DNA of 64,000 nucleotides. Origin: an uncultured Oscillospiraceae bacterium (GTDB taxonomy: Bacteria; Bacillota; Clostridia; Oscillospirales; Ruminococcaceae). Below the pieces are notes generated by a model. It did not search any database. It was given only the letters and a program-made list of their open reading frames with translations, and was not told the origin of the DNA. Of the stretch, positions 43,021 to 51,122 are shown in pieces (within the stretch, counting starts at the first letter, position 1; each line of letters opens with the position of its first letter). The stretch spans positions 1 to 64,000 of the forward strand of contig URKR01000012.1 in NCBI GenBank assembly GCA_900548355.1. Reading direction: 5' to 3'. The translations under genes were made by a program, and so were the position numbers.

Positions 43021-44169
43021 TTACATCAGGCTGCGGTACAGCGCGGCGATCTCCTCCACGCTGGTGTCGCGCGGGTTGCCGGGGCAGCAGGCGTCGGCAA
43101 AGGCGCTCTCGGCCAGGAACTGCACGTCCTCTTCCTTCAGGATGCCCTTGAGGTTGGCCGGGATGCCGACATCGGCGCTGAGCTTCTTGACCGCGTCGAT
43201 GGCCGCCTTGCGGTACTCGGCCTGGGTCATGCTCTCGGTGCCCTGCACGCCCATCGCCTTGGCCAGCGCGCGGTACTTCTCGCCGGAGTACTCGGCGTTG
43301 TATTCAAGGCCGGTGGGCAGGATGATCGCGCAGGCAACACCGTGCGGGGTATCATACAAAGCGCTCAGGCCGTGTGCCATGCTGTGCACAATGCCCAGGC
43401 CGACGTTGGAAAAGCCCATGCCGGCGATGTACTGCGCCAGGGCCATGCCTTCGCGGCCTTCAGCCGTGTTGGCCACTGCGCCGCGCAGATTCTCACTGAT
43501 CAGGCGGATAGCCTCCAGGTGGAACATATCGGTCATTTCCCAGGCACCCTTGGTGATCAGTCCCTCAATGGCATGGGTCAGGGCGTCCATGCCGGTGGCG
43601 GCGGTCAGGCCTTTGGGCATCGAGCTCATCATATCAGGGTCAACAACGGCGATCTCGGGGATGTCGTTGGTGTCCACACAGACAAACTTGCGCTTTTTCT
43701 CCACGTCGGTGATGACATAGTTGATGGTGACCTCGGCCGCGGTGCCGGCGGTGGTGGGAACCGCGATTGTAAAGACTGCGTGCTTCTTGGTGGGGGCTAC
43801 GCCTTCCAGGCTGCGGACATCGGCAAATTCGGGGTTGTTGATGATAATGCCGATAGCCTTGGCGGTATCCATCGAAGAACCGCCGCCGATGGTCACGATG
43901 CAGTCTGCGCCCGAAGCCTTGAAGGCCTCGACGCCGTGCTGAACGTTTTCAATTGTGGGGTTGGGCTTGATTTCACTGTAGACGCTGTAGGCAAAGTTGG
44001 CCGCGTCCAGCAGGGCGGTGACTTTGGCGGTAACGCCAAACTTGATCAGGTCAGGGTCAGAGCAGACAAACGCCTTTGTATAGCCGCGGGCGGTCAGTTC
44101 AGGCACAATGTTTTCAATCGCGCCTTTGCCGTGGTAGGAAATGGTGTTCAAAACAATGCGGTTTGCCAT
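43021..44169 (-). CDS. Iron-containing alcohol dehydrogenase (FucO-like)
   Basis: A 382-aa group III (Fe) dehydrogenase, closest in look to lactaldehyde/1,2-propanediol oxidoreductase. It has the NAD motif GGGSSMDTAKAIG (about 96-108), and the iron ligands in GMDALTHAIEG and VHSMAHGLSALYDTPHG. In a fermenter it would regenerate NAD+ by reducing an aldehyde; the exact substrate is open (butyraldehyde, lactaldehyde or others). ATG 44169 follows ACGGAGGC. Confidence 0.93.
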   Translation of the reverse strand: MANRIVLNTISYHGKGAIENIVPELTARGYTKAFVCSDPDLIKFGVTAKVTALLDAANFAYSVYSEIKPNPTIENVQHGVEAFKASGADCIVTIGGGSSMDTAKAIGIIINNPEFADVRSLEGVAPTKKHAVFTIAVPTTAGTAAEVTINYVITDVEKKRKFVCVDTNDIPEIAVVDPDMMSSMPKGLTAATGMDALTHAIEGLITKGAWEMTDMFHLEAIRLISENLRGAVANTAEGREGMALAQYIAGMGFSNVGLGIVHSMAHGLSALYDTPHGVACAIILPTGLEYNAEYSGEKYRALAKAMGVQGTESMTQAEYRKAAIDAVKKLSADVGIPANLKGILKEEDVQFLAESAFADACCPGNPRDTSVEEIAALYRSLM

Positions 44170-44233
44170 AAGTTTGCCTCCGTATGTAGATACTGGTTTC
44201 AGGCGCCAACAACAGAACGGTGCCTTTGTGAAT

Positions 44234-44263
44234 AGTATAACATCCTGCCCGGGGGGCTGTCCT
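44234..44263 (-). promoter_or_regulatory. Promoter of alcohol dehydrogenase gene
   Basis: Minus strand AGGACA (44263-44258), 18 bases, TATACT (44239-44234) with TGT upstream. The remaining gap to 44329 has no other feature. Confidence 0.55.
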
Positions 44264-44329
44264 TGGCCGAAGGTGGCTGTTTTTTTGTGAAAATTCTACT
44301 GCCAGTCCCTGCCCGGCGCCTTGCCCCCC

Positions 44330-44358
44330 TTGCAATGCAGGCGTAAAATCGATATACT
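44330..44358 (+). promoter_or_regulatory. Promoter of sdaAB-sdaAA
   Basis: TTGCAA (44330-44335), 17 bases, TATACT (44353-44358). Followed by an untranslated leader of about 60 bases. Confidence 0.75.
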
Positions 44359-44422
44359 GTATACCATACATACAATAGATGCAAGAAATGCAGGGACGGC
44401 GCACAAAAAGGAGGTCTGCCCG

Positions 44423-45079
44423 ATGCGATTGTTTGACGTGCTGGGCCCGGTGATGACAGGGCCTTCCAGCAGCCATACGGCCGGGGCGGTGCGCATCGGC
44501 CTGACGGCCCGCAAGCTGTTGGGGGAACCGCCGGCAGAAGCGGAAATCCTGCTGCATGGCAGCTTCGCCGCCACAGGCCGCGGCCACGGTACGGACCGTG
44601 CCCTGGTGGCCGGGCTGCTTGGCATGCAGCCGGATGATGAGGCCATCCCCCGCAGCTTTGCGCTGGCCCGCGCCGCCGGGCTCCGGTTTTCGATTGGCTC
44701 GGTTGTGCTGCGCGGCGCCCACCCGAACACCGCGCTGCTGCGGCTGGCAGGCCCCAGCGGGCGCAAGCTTGAGGTGATGGGGGCTTCGATTGGCGGCGGG
44801 CGGATCAACATCTGCCAGATTGACGGCATTACCACCAATTTTGGCGCCGATCACGATACCTTGATCGTCCACAACCTTGATACGCCGGGCCATGTGGCGG
44901 CGGTGACCGGCTGCCTGAGCGCGCGGGAAATCAACATTGCGACGATGCAGCTGTACCGTTCCACAGCCGGCGGTTATGCCGTGATGGTGCTGGAATGCGA
45001 CCAGCCGCTGCCCGATACCCTGGTGGCCGAAGTGCGCGCGCTGCCCGGCATTGTCAAGGTGACAAGCCTGAACCTGTGA
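44423..45079 (+). CDS. sdaAB: L-serine dehydratase, beta subunit
   Basis: With SdaAA forms the iron-sulfur L-serine dehydratase that makes pyruvate and ammonia. The 218-aa beta subunit starts RLFDVLGPVMTGPSSSHTAGAVR (serine-binding SSSHT motif), then GSFAATGRGHGTDRALVAG, and ends in an ACT domain (about 145-218). ATG 44423 follows AAGGAGGT. In this species the two subunits are separate genes in the order AB-AA as in Bacillus. Confidence 0.95.
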   Translation: MRLFDVLGPVMTGPSSSHTAGAVRIGLTARKLLGEPPAEAEILLHGSFAATGRGHGTDRALVAGLLGMQPDDEAIPRSFALARAAGLRFSIGSVVLRGAHPNTALLRLAGPSGRKLEVMGASIGGGRINICQIDGITTNFGADHDTLIVHNLDTPGHVAAVTGCLSAREINIATMQLYRSTAGGYAVMVLECDQPLPDTLVAEVRALPGIVKVTSLNL

Positions 45080-45103
45080 GGATCGTACCGAAAGGAGCCA
45101 GTG

Positions 45104-45985
45104 ATGGCGTATGAATCTGTGCGGGCGCTGCTGAACGCCTGCAAGTCGGAAGGGCAGCCGCTGTATGCGGTTATTCTGCAAAGTGATTTGGCCGAAAGCG
45201 GCCTGAGCGAGGAAGCGTCCCGCGCTGAAATGCGGCGGCTGTGGCAGGTTATGGTTGCCACCAGCGATGGATACCGTGCAGCTGACCGTTCAGCCAGCGG
45301 ATTTGCCGGCGGTGACGCTGCCAAGGTGGAGGCGGCTGCTGCGGCCGGGGCGCTGTACAGCGGTGGATATTATGCTGCTGTGATAGCCGAAGCACTTAAA
45401 ACGGCTGAGTGCAATGCCTGCATGAAGCGGATTGTCGCTGCGCCCACAGCCGGCAGCTGCGGGGTGCTGCCGGCTGTGCTGCTGCCGCTGTGGCGCAGCG
45501 GCGCGGCGGATGAAGAGGCGGTCTGCCAGGCGCTGTATGTCGCAGCCGGGTTCGGCCAGATCGTGGCCGCACGGGCCACGCTGGCCGGGGCCGAGGGCGG
45601 CTGCCAGGCTGAGGTGGGGGCTGCCAGCGCAATGGCGGCGGCCGCGCTGGTCGATCTCAAAGGCGGCACGGCCGAAGCCTGCGCCGAAGCATTTGCAATG
45701 GCGCTGACCAATCTGGAGGGCCTTGTCTGTGATCCGGTGGCCGGCCTTGTTGAGCTGCCCTGCATCAAGCGCAACGTGATCGGCGCGGTGAACGCGGTTT
45801 CGGCCGCCGATATGGCGCTGGCCGGTGTGGTCGGGCATATCCCGGCCGACGAGGTGATCGACGCGATGGCCGAGGTGGGGGCCGCAATGAGCCGCGATTT
45901 GCGGGAAACCGGCATCGGCGGCCTGGCCGGCACCCCGACCGGGCAGGCCATCCGCGACATCGTGACGATGGCGGAGGAAGAGTAA
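45104..45985 (+). CDS. sdaAA: L-serine dehydratase, iron-sulfur alpha subunit
   Basis: The catalytic 4Fe-4S subunit (293 aa). Cys residues expected to hold the cluster are in PTAGSCGVLPA, GGCQAEVGAA and LVELPCIKRN, and the family motif CDPVAGLVE is present. ATG 45104 is seven bases after AAAGGAG; GTG 45101 is also possible. A few bases of gap (24) after sdaAB confirm an operon. Confidence 0.95.
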   Translation: MAYESVRALLNACKSEGQPLYAVILQSDLAESGLSEEASRAEMRRLWQVMVATSDGYRAADRSASGFAGGDAAKVEAAAAAGALYSGGYYAAVIAEALKTAECNACMKRIVAAPTAGSCGVLPAVLLPLWRSGAADEEAVCQALYVAAGFGQIVAARATLAGAEGGCQAEVGAASAMAAAALVDLKGGTAEACAEAFAMALTNLEGLVCDPVAGLVELPCIKRNVIGAVNAVSAADMALAGVVGHIPADEVIDAMAEVGAAMSRDLRETGIGGLAGTPTGQAIRDIVTMAEEE

Positions 45986-45988
45986 CAC

Positions 45989-46126
45989 AAGAATTCAGAG
46001 TTTAAGATGCGGTGGTTCGCGCGCTTGCAGCGCACTCGAAAAATGAACGAAAGCGCGGCCGTTTTTTGGGCGGCGCAGCCGCCGGAACACCGAATCCAAA
46101 CTCTAAACGCCAAAATCTGAACTCTT
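45989..46126. repeat. Dispersed palindromic repeat, family B, copy 1
   Basis: Outer arms AAGAATTCAGAGTTT (45989-46003) and AAAATCTGAACTCTT (46112-46126) are inverted repeats; inside, AGATGCGGTGG faces CACCGAATCCAAACTCTAAACG. Much of this matches the inverted element at 57561-57657. Internal GGCCG..CGGCGCAGCCGCC pairing. No ORF. Confidence 0.6.
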
Positions 46127-46159
46127 ATAACGTATAATAAATTGAAAACGGAGTCTACA

Positions 46160-46600
46160 ATGGAAAACCAACAACCCAAACGCAAAAGCCTTTTGTTGTA
46201 CCGCTTGGCGATGGTGGCGGTGGCGCTGGTCTGCCTGGCGGCGATCAAAATGCTGCTTGGCACCCGTACGCTGATGTACCTGTATGCGCGGGATATCGAC
46301 CACATTGCGGTCACCGTCACCCCGCCGGGTGAAAGCCTGACCGCCACCGGCGACGATGTGGCCGAAGCTGTTTCTCTGCTGAGCAAAGCCGTCACCCACG
46401 GCCGACAGAATGAAGCCCCGGCGGGGCAGGCTGTTTCGCTGACGATTTATAACCATGACGGCACCACCCAGCAGGTTGTCGCCTGCGGCGATTACCTTGA
46501 AATTGACGGCAAAGGCTACAAAATGCGCCTGTCTGACGGCGAGAAGATTGATGCCTGGGCCGACGCCCTGGCCGAAGCGCAGGGCGCAGCAATGGAATAA
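46160..46600 (+). CDS. Hypothetical membrane-anchored protein
   Basis: A 146-aa protein: Lys/Gln-rich N-terminus, one membrane span (about 15-34, LAMVAVALVCLAAIKML), then an outside domain of about 110 aa with beta-like repeats (VTVTPPGESLTATGDD, SLTIYNHDGTTQQVVA). Unknown function. ATG 46160 follows ACGGAG; a TTG at 46142 is in frame but has no ribosome site. TATAAT at 46133-46138 lies at the end of repeat B1. Confidence 0.65.
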   Translation: MENQQPKRKSLLLYRLAMVAVALVCLAAIKMLLGTRTLMYLYARDIDHIAVTVTPPGESLTATGDDVAEAVSLLSKAVTHGRQNEAPAGQAVSLTIYNHDGTTQQVVACGDYLEIDGKGYKMRLSDGEKIDAWADALAEAQGAAME

Positions 46601-46662
46601 CGCTGCCGCGGCCCCTGCCGCCGCAGCTGTATATACAACAGAGGCAAGGAGGTCATACCAAT

Positions 46663-47487
46663 ATGGCACTGCTGCAAGTCAACTTTGTATCCCAAACCCT
46701 CATGCGCACCGTACCGATTCAGGTCGTGCTGCCGGTGGACAAGTTCTCCTGGGACGGCGCGCGCCCTGAAGGCCCGTTCCCGACGCTGTACCTGCTGCAC
46801 GGCATCTTTGGCAACTATACCGACTGGGTCAGCGGCACCCGCATCCAGCGCTGGGCCGAGGAACATAACCTCGCCGTCGTCATGCCGTCGGGAGATAACC
46901 GCTTCTATGTCGACCAGCCGGATACCCAGGATCTGTACGGTGAGTTCATCGGCAGCGAACTGGTCGATATCACCCGCCGGATGTTCCCTCTTTCGGGCGA
47001 GAGGGCGAACACCTTCATCGGCGGCCTTTCGATGGGCGGCTACGGCGCGCTGCGCAACGGGCTCAAGTACCACCATACCTTCGGCGCAATCGCCGCGCTC
47101 TCTAGCGCCGACATTATCCAGCAGATCGCGACCTTCACCGACGATAACCCTGCGTTCTTCGCACGCAGGGGTTACGCGCAGGCGCTCTTCGGGCCGCTTG
47201 AAAAGCTGCCCGGCAGCGACAAAGATCTGCGCTGGCTGGCGCAGCGGATTACAAACCCTGCCGACCGCCCGCGCATCTACCTGGCCTGCGGCAGCCAGGA
47301 CAGCCTGCTGCCGATGAACAAAAACCTGCGGGACAGCCTGCAAACCCTCGGCTATGACCTGACCTGGTGCGAAGCCCCCGGCGCGCATGAGTGGGATTTC
47401 TGGGACAGCCAGATCCGACGGGTTATCGATTGGCTTTCCCTTGGCCAGGCCGACGCCGGCGTGAACAGCGGCAACGTGGGCGTTTGA
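46663..47487 (+). CDS. Esterase of the FrmB/esterase D family
   Basis: A 274-aa alpha/beta hydrolase with YLLHGIFGNYTDW oxyanion loop, the nucleophile elbow GGLSMGGYGAL (Ser near 129), and the catalytic His in PGAHEWDFW (near 245). Members include S-formylglutathione hydrolases and tributyrin or feruloyl esterases; no signal peptide, so cytoplasmic. ATG 46663 follows AAGGAGGTC. Confidence 0.88.
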   Translation: MALLQVNFVSQTLMRTVPIQVVLPVDKFSWDGARPEGPFPTLYLLHGIFGNYTDWVSGTRIQRWAEEHNLAVVMPSGDNRFYVDQPDTQDLYGEFIGSELVDITRRMFPLSGERANTFIGGLSMGGYGALRNGLKYHHTFGAIAALSSADIIQQIATFTDDNPAFFARRGYAQALFGPLEKLPGSDKDLRWLAQRITNPADRPRIYLACGSQDSLLPMNKNLRDSLQTLGYDLTWCEAPGAHEWDFWDSQIRRVIDWLSLGQADAGVNSGNVGV

Positions 47488-47510
47488 ACGAATACGCCCT
47501 GTGAGAGCCC

Positions 47511-47565
47511 AAAGCGCCCGCCCCATGCAGCCAACAGATGGCTGCGGGGCGGGCCGCTTTTTGCG
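47511..47565 (+). terminator. Terminator after esterase gene
   Basis: AAAGCGCCCGCCCCATGCAGCC (47511-47532) pairs with GGCTGCGGGGCGGGCCGCTTT (47541-47561), then TT. Long GC stem. Confidence 0.9.
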
Positions 47566-47962
47566 TGTGGCGTCAGATGAAAAGGGAAAAATGCGGCGTA
47601 TGTAAAGGAAAAAGGCTTTACACGGAATTTGATGGCCGGCTGCGCGCGTACGGCGCGCCCGAAATCCACGGCCAGGCCAGCCTGACAACGGCCGGTTTGA
47701 CCAGATTATTGTAATAGACAAAAACATAGCCGTTGGTCTTGCCGCTGGAACCCTGACAGGTGCGCTGTTCGAGGACGAGCGGGCTTTTTCCGGTTCGGCG
47801 GCGGGGTAGCTGGGCAGAAAGACGACTTCTTCCCAAGCGCGGGCGGTCGCGTGTATGGGGAAACCTTCTTTTTTGCTGGCGTTGACAAAAAGCGCGGCAT
47901 GAAATTTGGTTCCATTCTACGCCGCAAAACGGAAAGACAAAGCGGCGAACCAGATCAAAAGA
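47566..47962. other. Gap without a supported gene
   Basis: No promoter, tRNA or full-length protein is visible. Minus-strand open stretches (47618-48007 and 47706-47927) read as low-value Arg/Ser/Pro-rich sequence with the phrase TNGYVFVYYNNLVKPAVV but no ribosome site; this may be a decayed gene fragment. Confidence 0.4.
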
Positions 47963-47991
47963 TGGACAATCTTCCAAAGATCTGCTATACT
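47963..47991 (+). promoter_or_regulatory. Promoter of AraC-type gene, start site at the ATG
   Basis: TGGACA (47963-47968), 17 bases, TATACT (47986-47991) with TGC upstream. The expected transcription start, seven bases after the box, is 47998, the A of the ATG. A leaderless mRNA is implied. Confidence 0.7.
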
Positions 47992-47997
47992 GATGGC

Positions 47998-48888
47998 ATG
48001 AAATCAATCCAGGGCTACAAGCAGGACGGGTTCCGCGGCGAAACCCTCATTGTCCTGCCGCCGGAATCTTTCGCCGCATATGCCGATCATCCGGTGGTTC
48101 GCCGCCTGCATCTGACCGATGCGGGCTACTTTCCCCGCGCCGCGGGGAAAGTGGCCCGCCCCCAGGGTATTGCCGAAAATATTCTGCTTTGCTGTACGGA
48201 TGGGCGCGGTGTTGTGGAGGTGGACGGCGTGCTGTTCACGCTGGCAGCCAACGAAGCGCTCTGCATCCCGGCCCGCTGCCCACACCGCTATGAGGCGGAC
48301 CGTGCCGCACCCTGGAGCCTGGTCTGGGTTCATTTTACGGGGGAAGACTGCGCGCTTTACCCGCTGAACCCGCCGCGGGTCTGCCGGCTTTCGGCGCCGG
48401 ATACCGCGCAGAGGGTGGAGTTTTTGTTCTCGGTGCTCTTTGACACCCTGCAGGCAGATTATACCCTGGGAAATTTTATCTACCTTTCCCAGGTGCTCGG
48501 TATGATTCTGGCGGAAATCTATGCGCGAACCCCGGCGCCGGACGCCCAGCAGCGCCTGGTTAGCCGCGCTATCCGGCTGATGGCTGCCCGGGTGGACGGT
48601 ACCCTGACTTTGCCGGAACTTTGCAGCGCGCTGCAGCGCTCCAAAAGCAGCGTCAGCGCGGCGTTCCGTCGCTGCACCGGCCGGGCCCCGATGGATTTTT
48701 TTCTGCGCCTGAAGATGCAGGAAGCCTGCCGGCGCCTTTGCGCTGATCGCCGCACGGTTTCGGAGGTGGCGCGCAGCCTTGGGTATCAGGACCCGTATTA
48801 CTTTTCCCGCCTGTTCAAAAAGGTCATCGGGGTGGGGCCGCGCGCCTACCGTGACGGCACACCGGCCGAAGAGGACGAGCCGCTGTAA
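47998..48888 (+). CDS. AraC-family transcriptional regulator
   Basis: A 296-aa regulator: N-terminal cupin-like sensing domain (about 1-150; ALCIPARCPHRYEADR) and C-terminal double helix-turn-helix (about 190-290) with TLPELCSALQRSKSSVSAAFRR and RTVSEVARSLGYQDPYYFSRLFKK. Ligand and targets unknown; a sugar is usual for the family. No ribosome site precedes ATG 47998, and the promoter places the RNA start there. An in-frame ATG at 47962 would lie upstream of the promoter box. Confidence 0.88.
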   Translation: MKSIQGYKQDGFRGETLIVLPPESFAAYADHPVVRRLHLTDAGYFPRAAGKVARPQGIAENILLCCTDGRGVVEVDGVLFTLAANEALCIPARCPHRYEADRAAPWSLVWVHFTGEDCALYPLNPPRVCRLSAPDTAQRVEFLFSVLFDTLQADYTLGNFIYLSQVLGMILAEIYARTPAPDAQQRLVSRAIRLMAARVDGTLTLPELCSALQRSKSSVSAAFRRCTGRAPMDFFLRLKMQEACRRLCADRRTVSEVARSLGYQDPYYFSRLFKKVIGVGPRAYRDGTPAEEDEPL

Positions 48889-48892
48889 ATAC

Positions 48893-48945
48893 AAAAAGCC
48901 GGCGCCGACCGCCCGGGTTTGCGGGGCGGCCGGCGCCGGCTGCAT
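48893..48945. terminator. Bidirectional terminator, AraC gene/rhomboid gene
   Basis: GCCGGCGCCG (48898-48907) pairs with CGGCGCCGGC (48931-48940), extended by CCGCCC/GGGCGG; TTTTTGT follows on the minus strand and TTTT further right. Confidence 0.85.
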
Positions 48946-48960
48946 TTTCGGGGCAGAGGG

Positions 48961-49530
48961 CTACCGCCGCCGCACCGCAAAGCCGAACACTGTGCCGCAA
49001 ATGCCGCCCACAATATGCATGAAGTTGGCCACATGGTCTGCAACAAACAGAATATCATAGATCTGCTGGCCCAGGTAAAGCGCGGCAACAAGGATCAAAG
49101 TCAGCGGGATGCACCCGCCGCGGGACCCGGCCAGGCTCGCCAGCATAATCATCATGAACACAATGCCGGAAGCCCCCAGCAGCGCGCTGCCGGGGAACAG
49201 TACACACTGCAGTATGCCCGAAACCAGCGCTGTGAATGCAATGCCCAGCAGCAGCGTGCGGCTGCCGTAGCGTTCCTCAAGCGGAGGGCCCACGACAAGC
49301 AGCAACAGCATGTTGCCCATGAAATGCTCCCACCCGGCGTGGCCCAGCACATGGCCGAACAGCCGCACAAAAAAGAGCGGGTCCGCCACCGGTGAACGGT
49401 AAACGCTGAACAGGTGCAGCGTTGTCCAACCGGCGGTTGCGCGGTCCAGCAACAGCGCGGCCAGGGCCAGAAAGAAAAAGGTGAGGGTGACCGGGGCGTT
49501 GTATTGAAAACTCAGGGTACGGCGTTTCAT
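48961..49530 (-). CDS. Rhomboid-family intramembrane protease
   Basis: A 189-aa membrane protein with six spans. Catalytic Ser121 is in LLGASGIVFMM and the partner His172 in MHIVGGICGTVFG; GHAGWEHFMGNM (63-74) is the family's first signature. It should cleave membrane protein segments; substrate unknown. ATG 49530 follows AAGGAGGC. The frame is open upstream but lacks a ribosome site. It faces the AraC gene tail to tail. Confidence 0.9.
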   Translation of the reverse strand: MKRRTLSFQYNAPVTLTFFFLALAALLLDRATAGWTTLHLFSVYRSPVADPLFFVRLFGHVLGHAGWEHFMGNMLLLLVVGPPLEERYGSRTLLLGIAFTALVSGILQCVLFPGSALLGASGIVFMMIMLASLAGSRGGCIPLTLILVAALYLGQQIYDILFVADHVANFMHIVGGICGTVFGFAVRRR

Positions 49531-49561
49531 GCGAAGCCTCCTTGGTACTTGGCGGGCCAAA

Positions 49562-49598
49562 AGCAAAAGCCCCGGTCGGGCGGACCCTGGCCGGGGCT
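49562..49598 (-). terminator. Terminator after ackA
   Basis: AGCCCCGG (49568-49575) pairs with CCGGGGCT (49591-49598), inner loop GGGCGGACCC; minus strand runs TTTTGCTT after it. Confidence 0.75.
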
Positions 49599-49614
49599 GT
49601 ATCTGCAATGGGAA

Positions 49615-50823
49615 TTATTCGGATTCCAGCACTTCCTTGGTGTCGCGGGCGATCATGAGCTCTTCGTTCGTCTCAATGATCAAGGTGCGGACCCGGGCGC
49701 CCCAAGCCGTGATTTCCACCACGTCCTTGCCCTGGTTGTGCGCATCGCGGTTTTTGTCGGTATCAATACGGATGCCGAGCCAATCCATGTGGTGGCAGAT
49801 CTTGGCGCGGGAATCCGCGTCGTGCTCGCCGATGCCGCCAGTGAAGATGATGGCGTCCACGCCGCCCATCGCCGCAATGTAGCTGCCGATTGTCTTTTTG
49901 ATCTGGTAGTTCAGCATGTCGCTGGCGAGTTGAGCGCGCTTGTTGCCCTCTTTGGCAGCCTTTTCCACATCGCGCTTGTCGCTCGAAACGCCCGAAATGC
50001 CCAACAGGCCGGACTTCTTGTTCAGGATTTCATCCAGCTGGTGGCCGGTGATATTCAGGGTGTATTTCAGATAGTTGACCACCGAAGGGTCCAGGTCACC
50101 GCAGCGGGTGCCCATCATCAGGCCGGCCAGCGGGGTCATGCCCATTGAGGTATCCACCACGCGGCCCTGGTCAACCGCGGCAATCGAAGAGCCGTTGCCC
50201 AGGTGGCAGGTGATCAGCTTCAAGCGCTCAATCGGTTCATCCAGATACTGGGCGGCACGGTGGCTGACATACTTGTGGCTGGTGCCGTGGAACCCATAGC
50301 GGCGTACGCCGTACTTTTCATAGTATTCATAGGGGATCGCGTACATATACGCCTTGGGGGGCATCGTGCTGTGGAACGAAGTGTCGAACACCGCCACGTT
50401 CGGAATCTCGCCGAACACCTTGCGTGCAGCTTCAATGCCCAGAATACCGGCGGGGTTGTGCAGCGGGGCCAGGGGGCTCAGTTCCCGGATCGCGTTGATA
50501 ACCTCGGGGGTAATCAGGCAGCTCTGTTTGAATTTTTCGCCGCCGTGCACAATGCGGTGGCCGATTGCGTCAATCTCGCTCGGGTCGTCAATCACCTTGC
50601 CGTCGCCGGTGGTCATCTTTTTGACAACTTCCAGGAAGGCCTCGGTATGGGTGGGGAAGATGGCAGGGGTGGTGGCTTTGTGGCCGTTTGCCTCATGGGT
50701 AATCATGCTGCTTTCCATGCCAATGCGCTCACACAAACCTTTGCACAGGACATGCTCGCCCTCCATGTCGATCAGCTGATATTTCAAGCTGGAGGAACCG
50801 CAGTTGATAACAAGGACTTTCAT
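49615..50823 (-). CDS. ackA: Acetate kinase
   Basis: Converts acetyl phosphate + ADP to acetate + ATP, the last step of acetate fermentation. The 402-aa protein starts KVLVINCGSSSLKYQL, has DTSFHSTMPP, GFHGTSHKYV, CHLGNGSS and IIFTGGIGEHD, with catalytic Asp/Arg in the usual places. ATG 50823 is seven bases after AAGGAG; ATG 50829 overlaps the ribosome site. No pta next to it. Divergent from tmcAL over a 299-base gap. Confidence 0.97.
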   Translation of the reverse strand: MKVLVINCGSSSLKYQLIDMEGEHVLCKGLCERIGMESSMITHEANGHKATTPAIFPTHTEAFLEVVKKMTTGDGKVIDDPSEIDAIGHRIVHGGEKFKQSCLITPEVINAIRELSPLAPLHNPAGILGIEAARKVFGEIPNVAVFDTSFHSTMPPKAYMYAIPYEYYEKYGVRRYGFHGTSHKYVSHRAAQYLDEPIERLKLITCHLGNGSSIAAVDQGRVVDTSMGMTPLAGLMMGTRCGDLDPSVVNYLKYTLNITGHQLDEILNKKSGLLGISGVSSDKRDVEKAAKEGNKRAQLASDMLNYQIKKTIGSYIAAMGGVDAIIFTGGIGEHDADSRAKICHHMDWLGIRIDTDKNRDAHNQGKDVVEITAWGARVRTLIIETNEELMIARDTKEVLESE

Positions 50824-50882
50824 GCTCATTCTCCTTACAATGGTGAATTATCCGGGCAAGACCCGGTCGCTCTGTCAAAACA

Positions 50883-50911
50883 ATTATAGTATGAATTTTG
50901 TCTTTTTTCAA
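50883..50911 (-). promoter_or_regulatory. Promoter of ackA
   Basis: Minus strand TTGAAA (50911-50906), 17 bases, TATAAT (50888-50883): near consensus. The rest of the gap to 51122 holds the tmcAL leader and a weak TACAAT box near 51056. Confidence 0.85.
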
Positions 50912-51122
50912 GAAAATTCTCCTTGCCAGGGCGCGTTTTTTGTGCGGAAAGCGGTGTGTTGATTTTCTTGCCCCCGGCTTCCGGCAAGCTGCACAAAGCA
51001 TGACGAAAAAACTTGTGCTTGTTTATGGTTTGCAGCCGGCTTGCGCGGCTGTGATACAATGGAAAAAACGCGCCCCCTGGGGCAGCTTCCTGCACAGCCG
51101 AAGGACGGCGGAAAGGAAACGT

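Noticed and set aside
47618-48007. 129-aa minus-strand frame as a gene
   Set aside because: No ribosome site, overlaps the AraC promoter and start, and the product has unusual composition; kept only as a possible relic.
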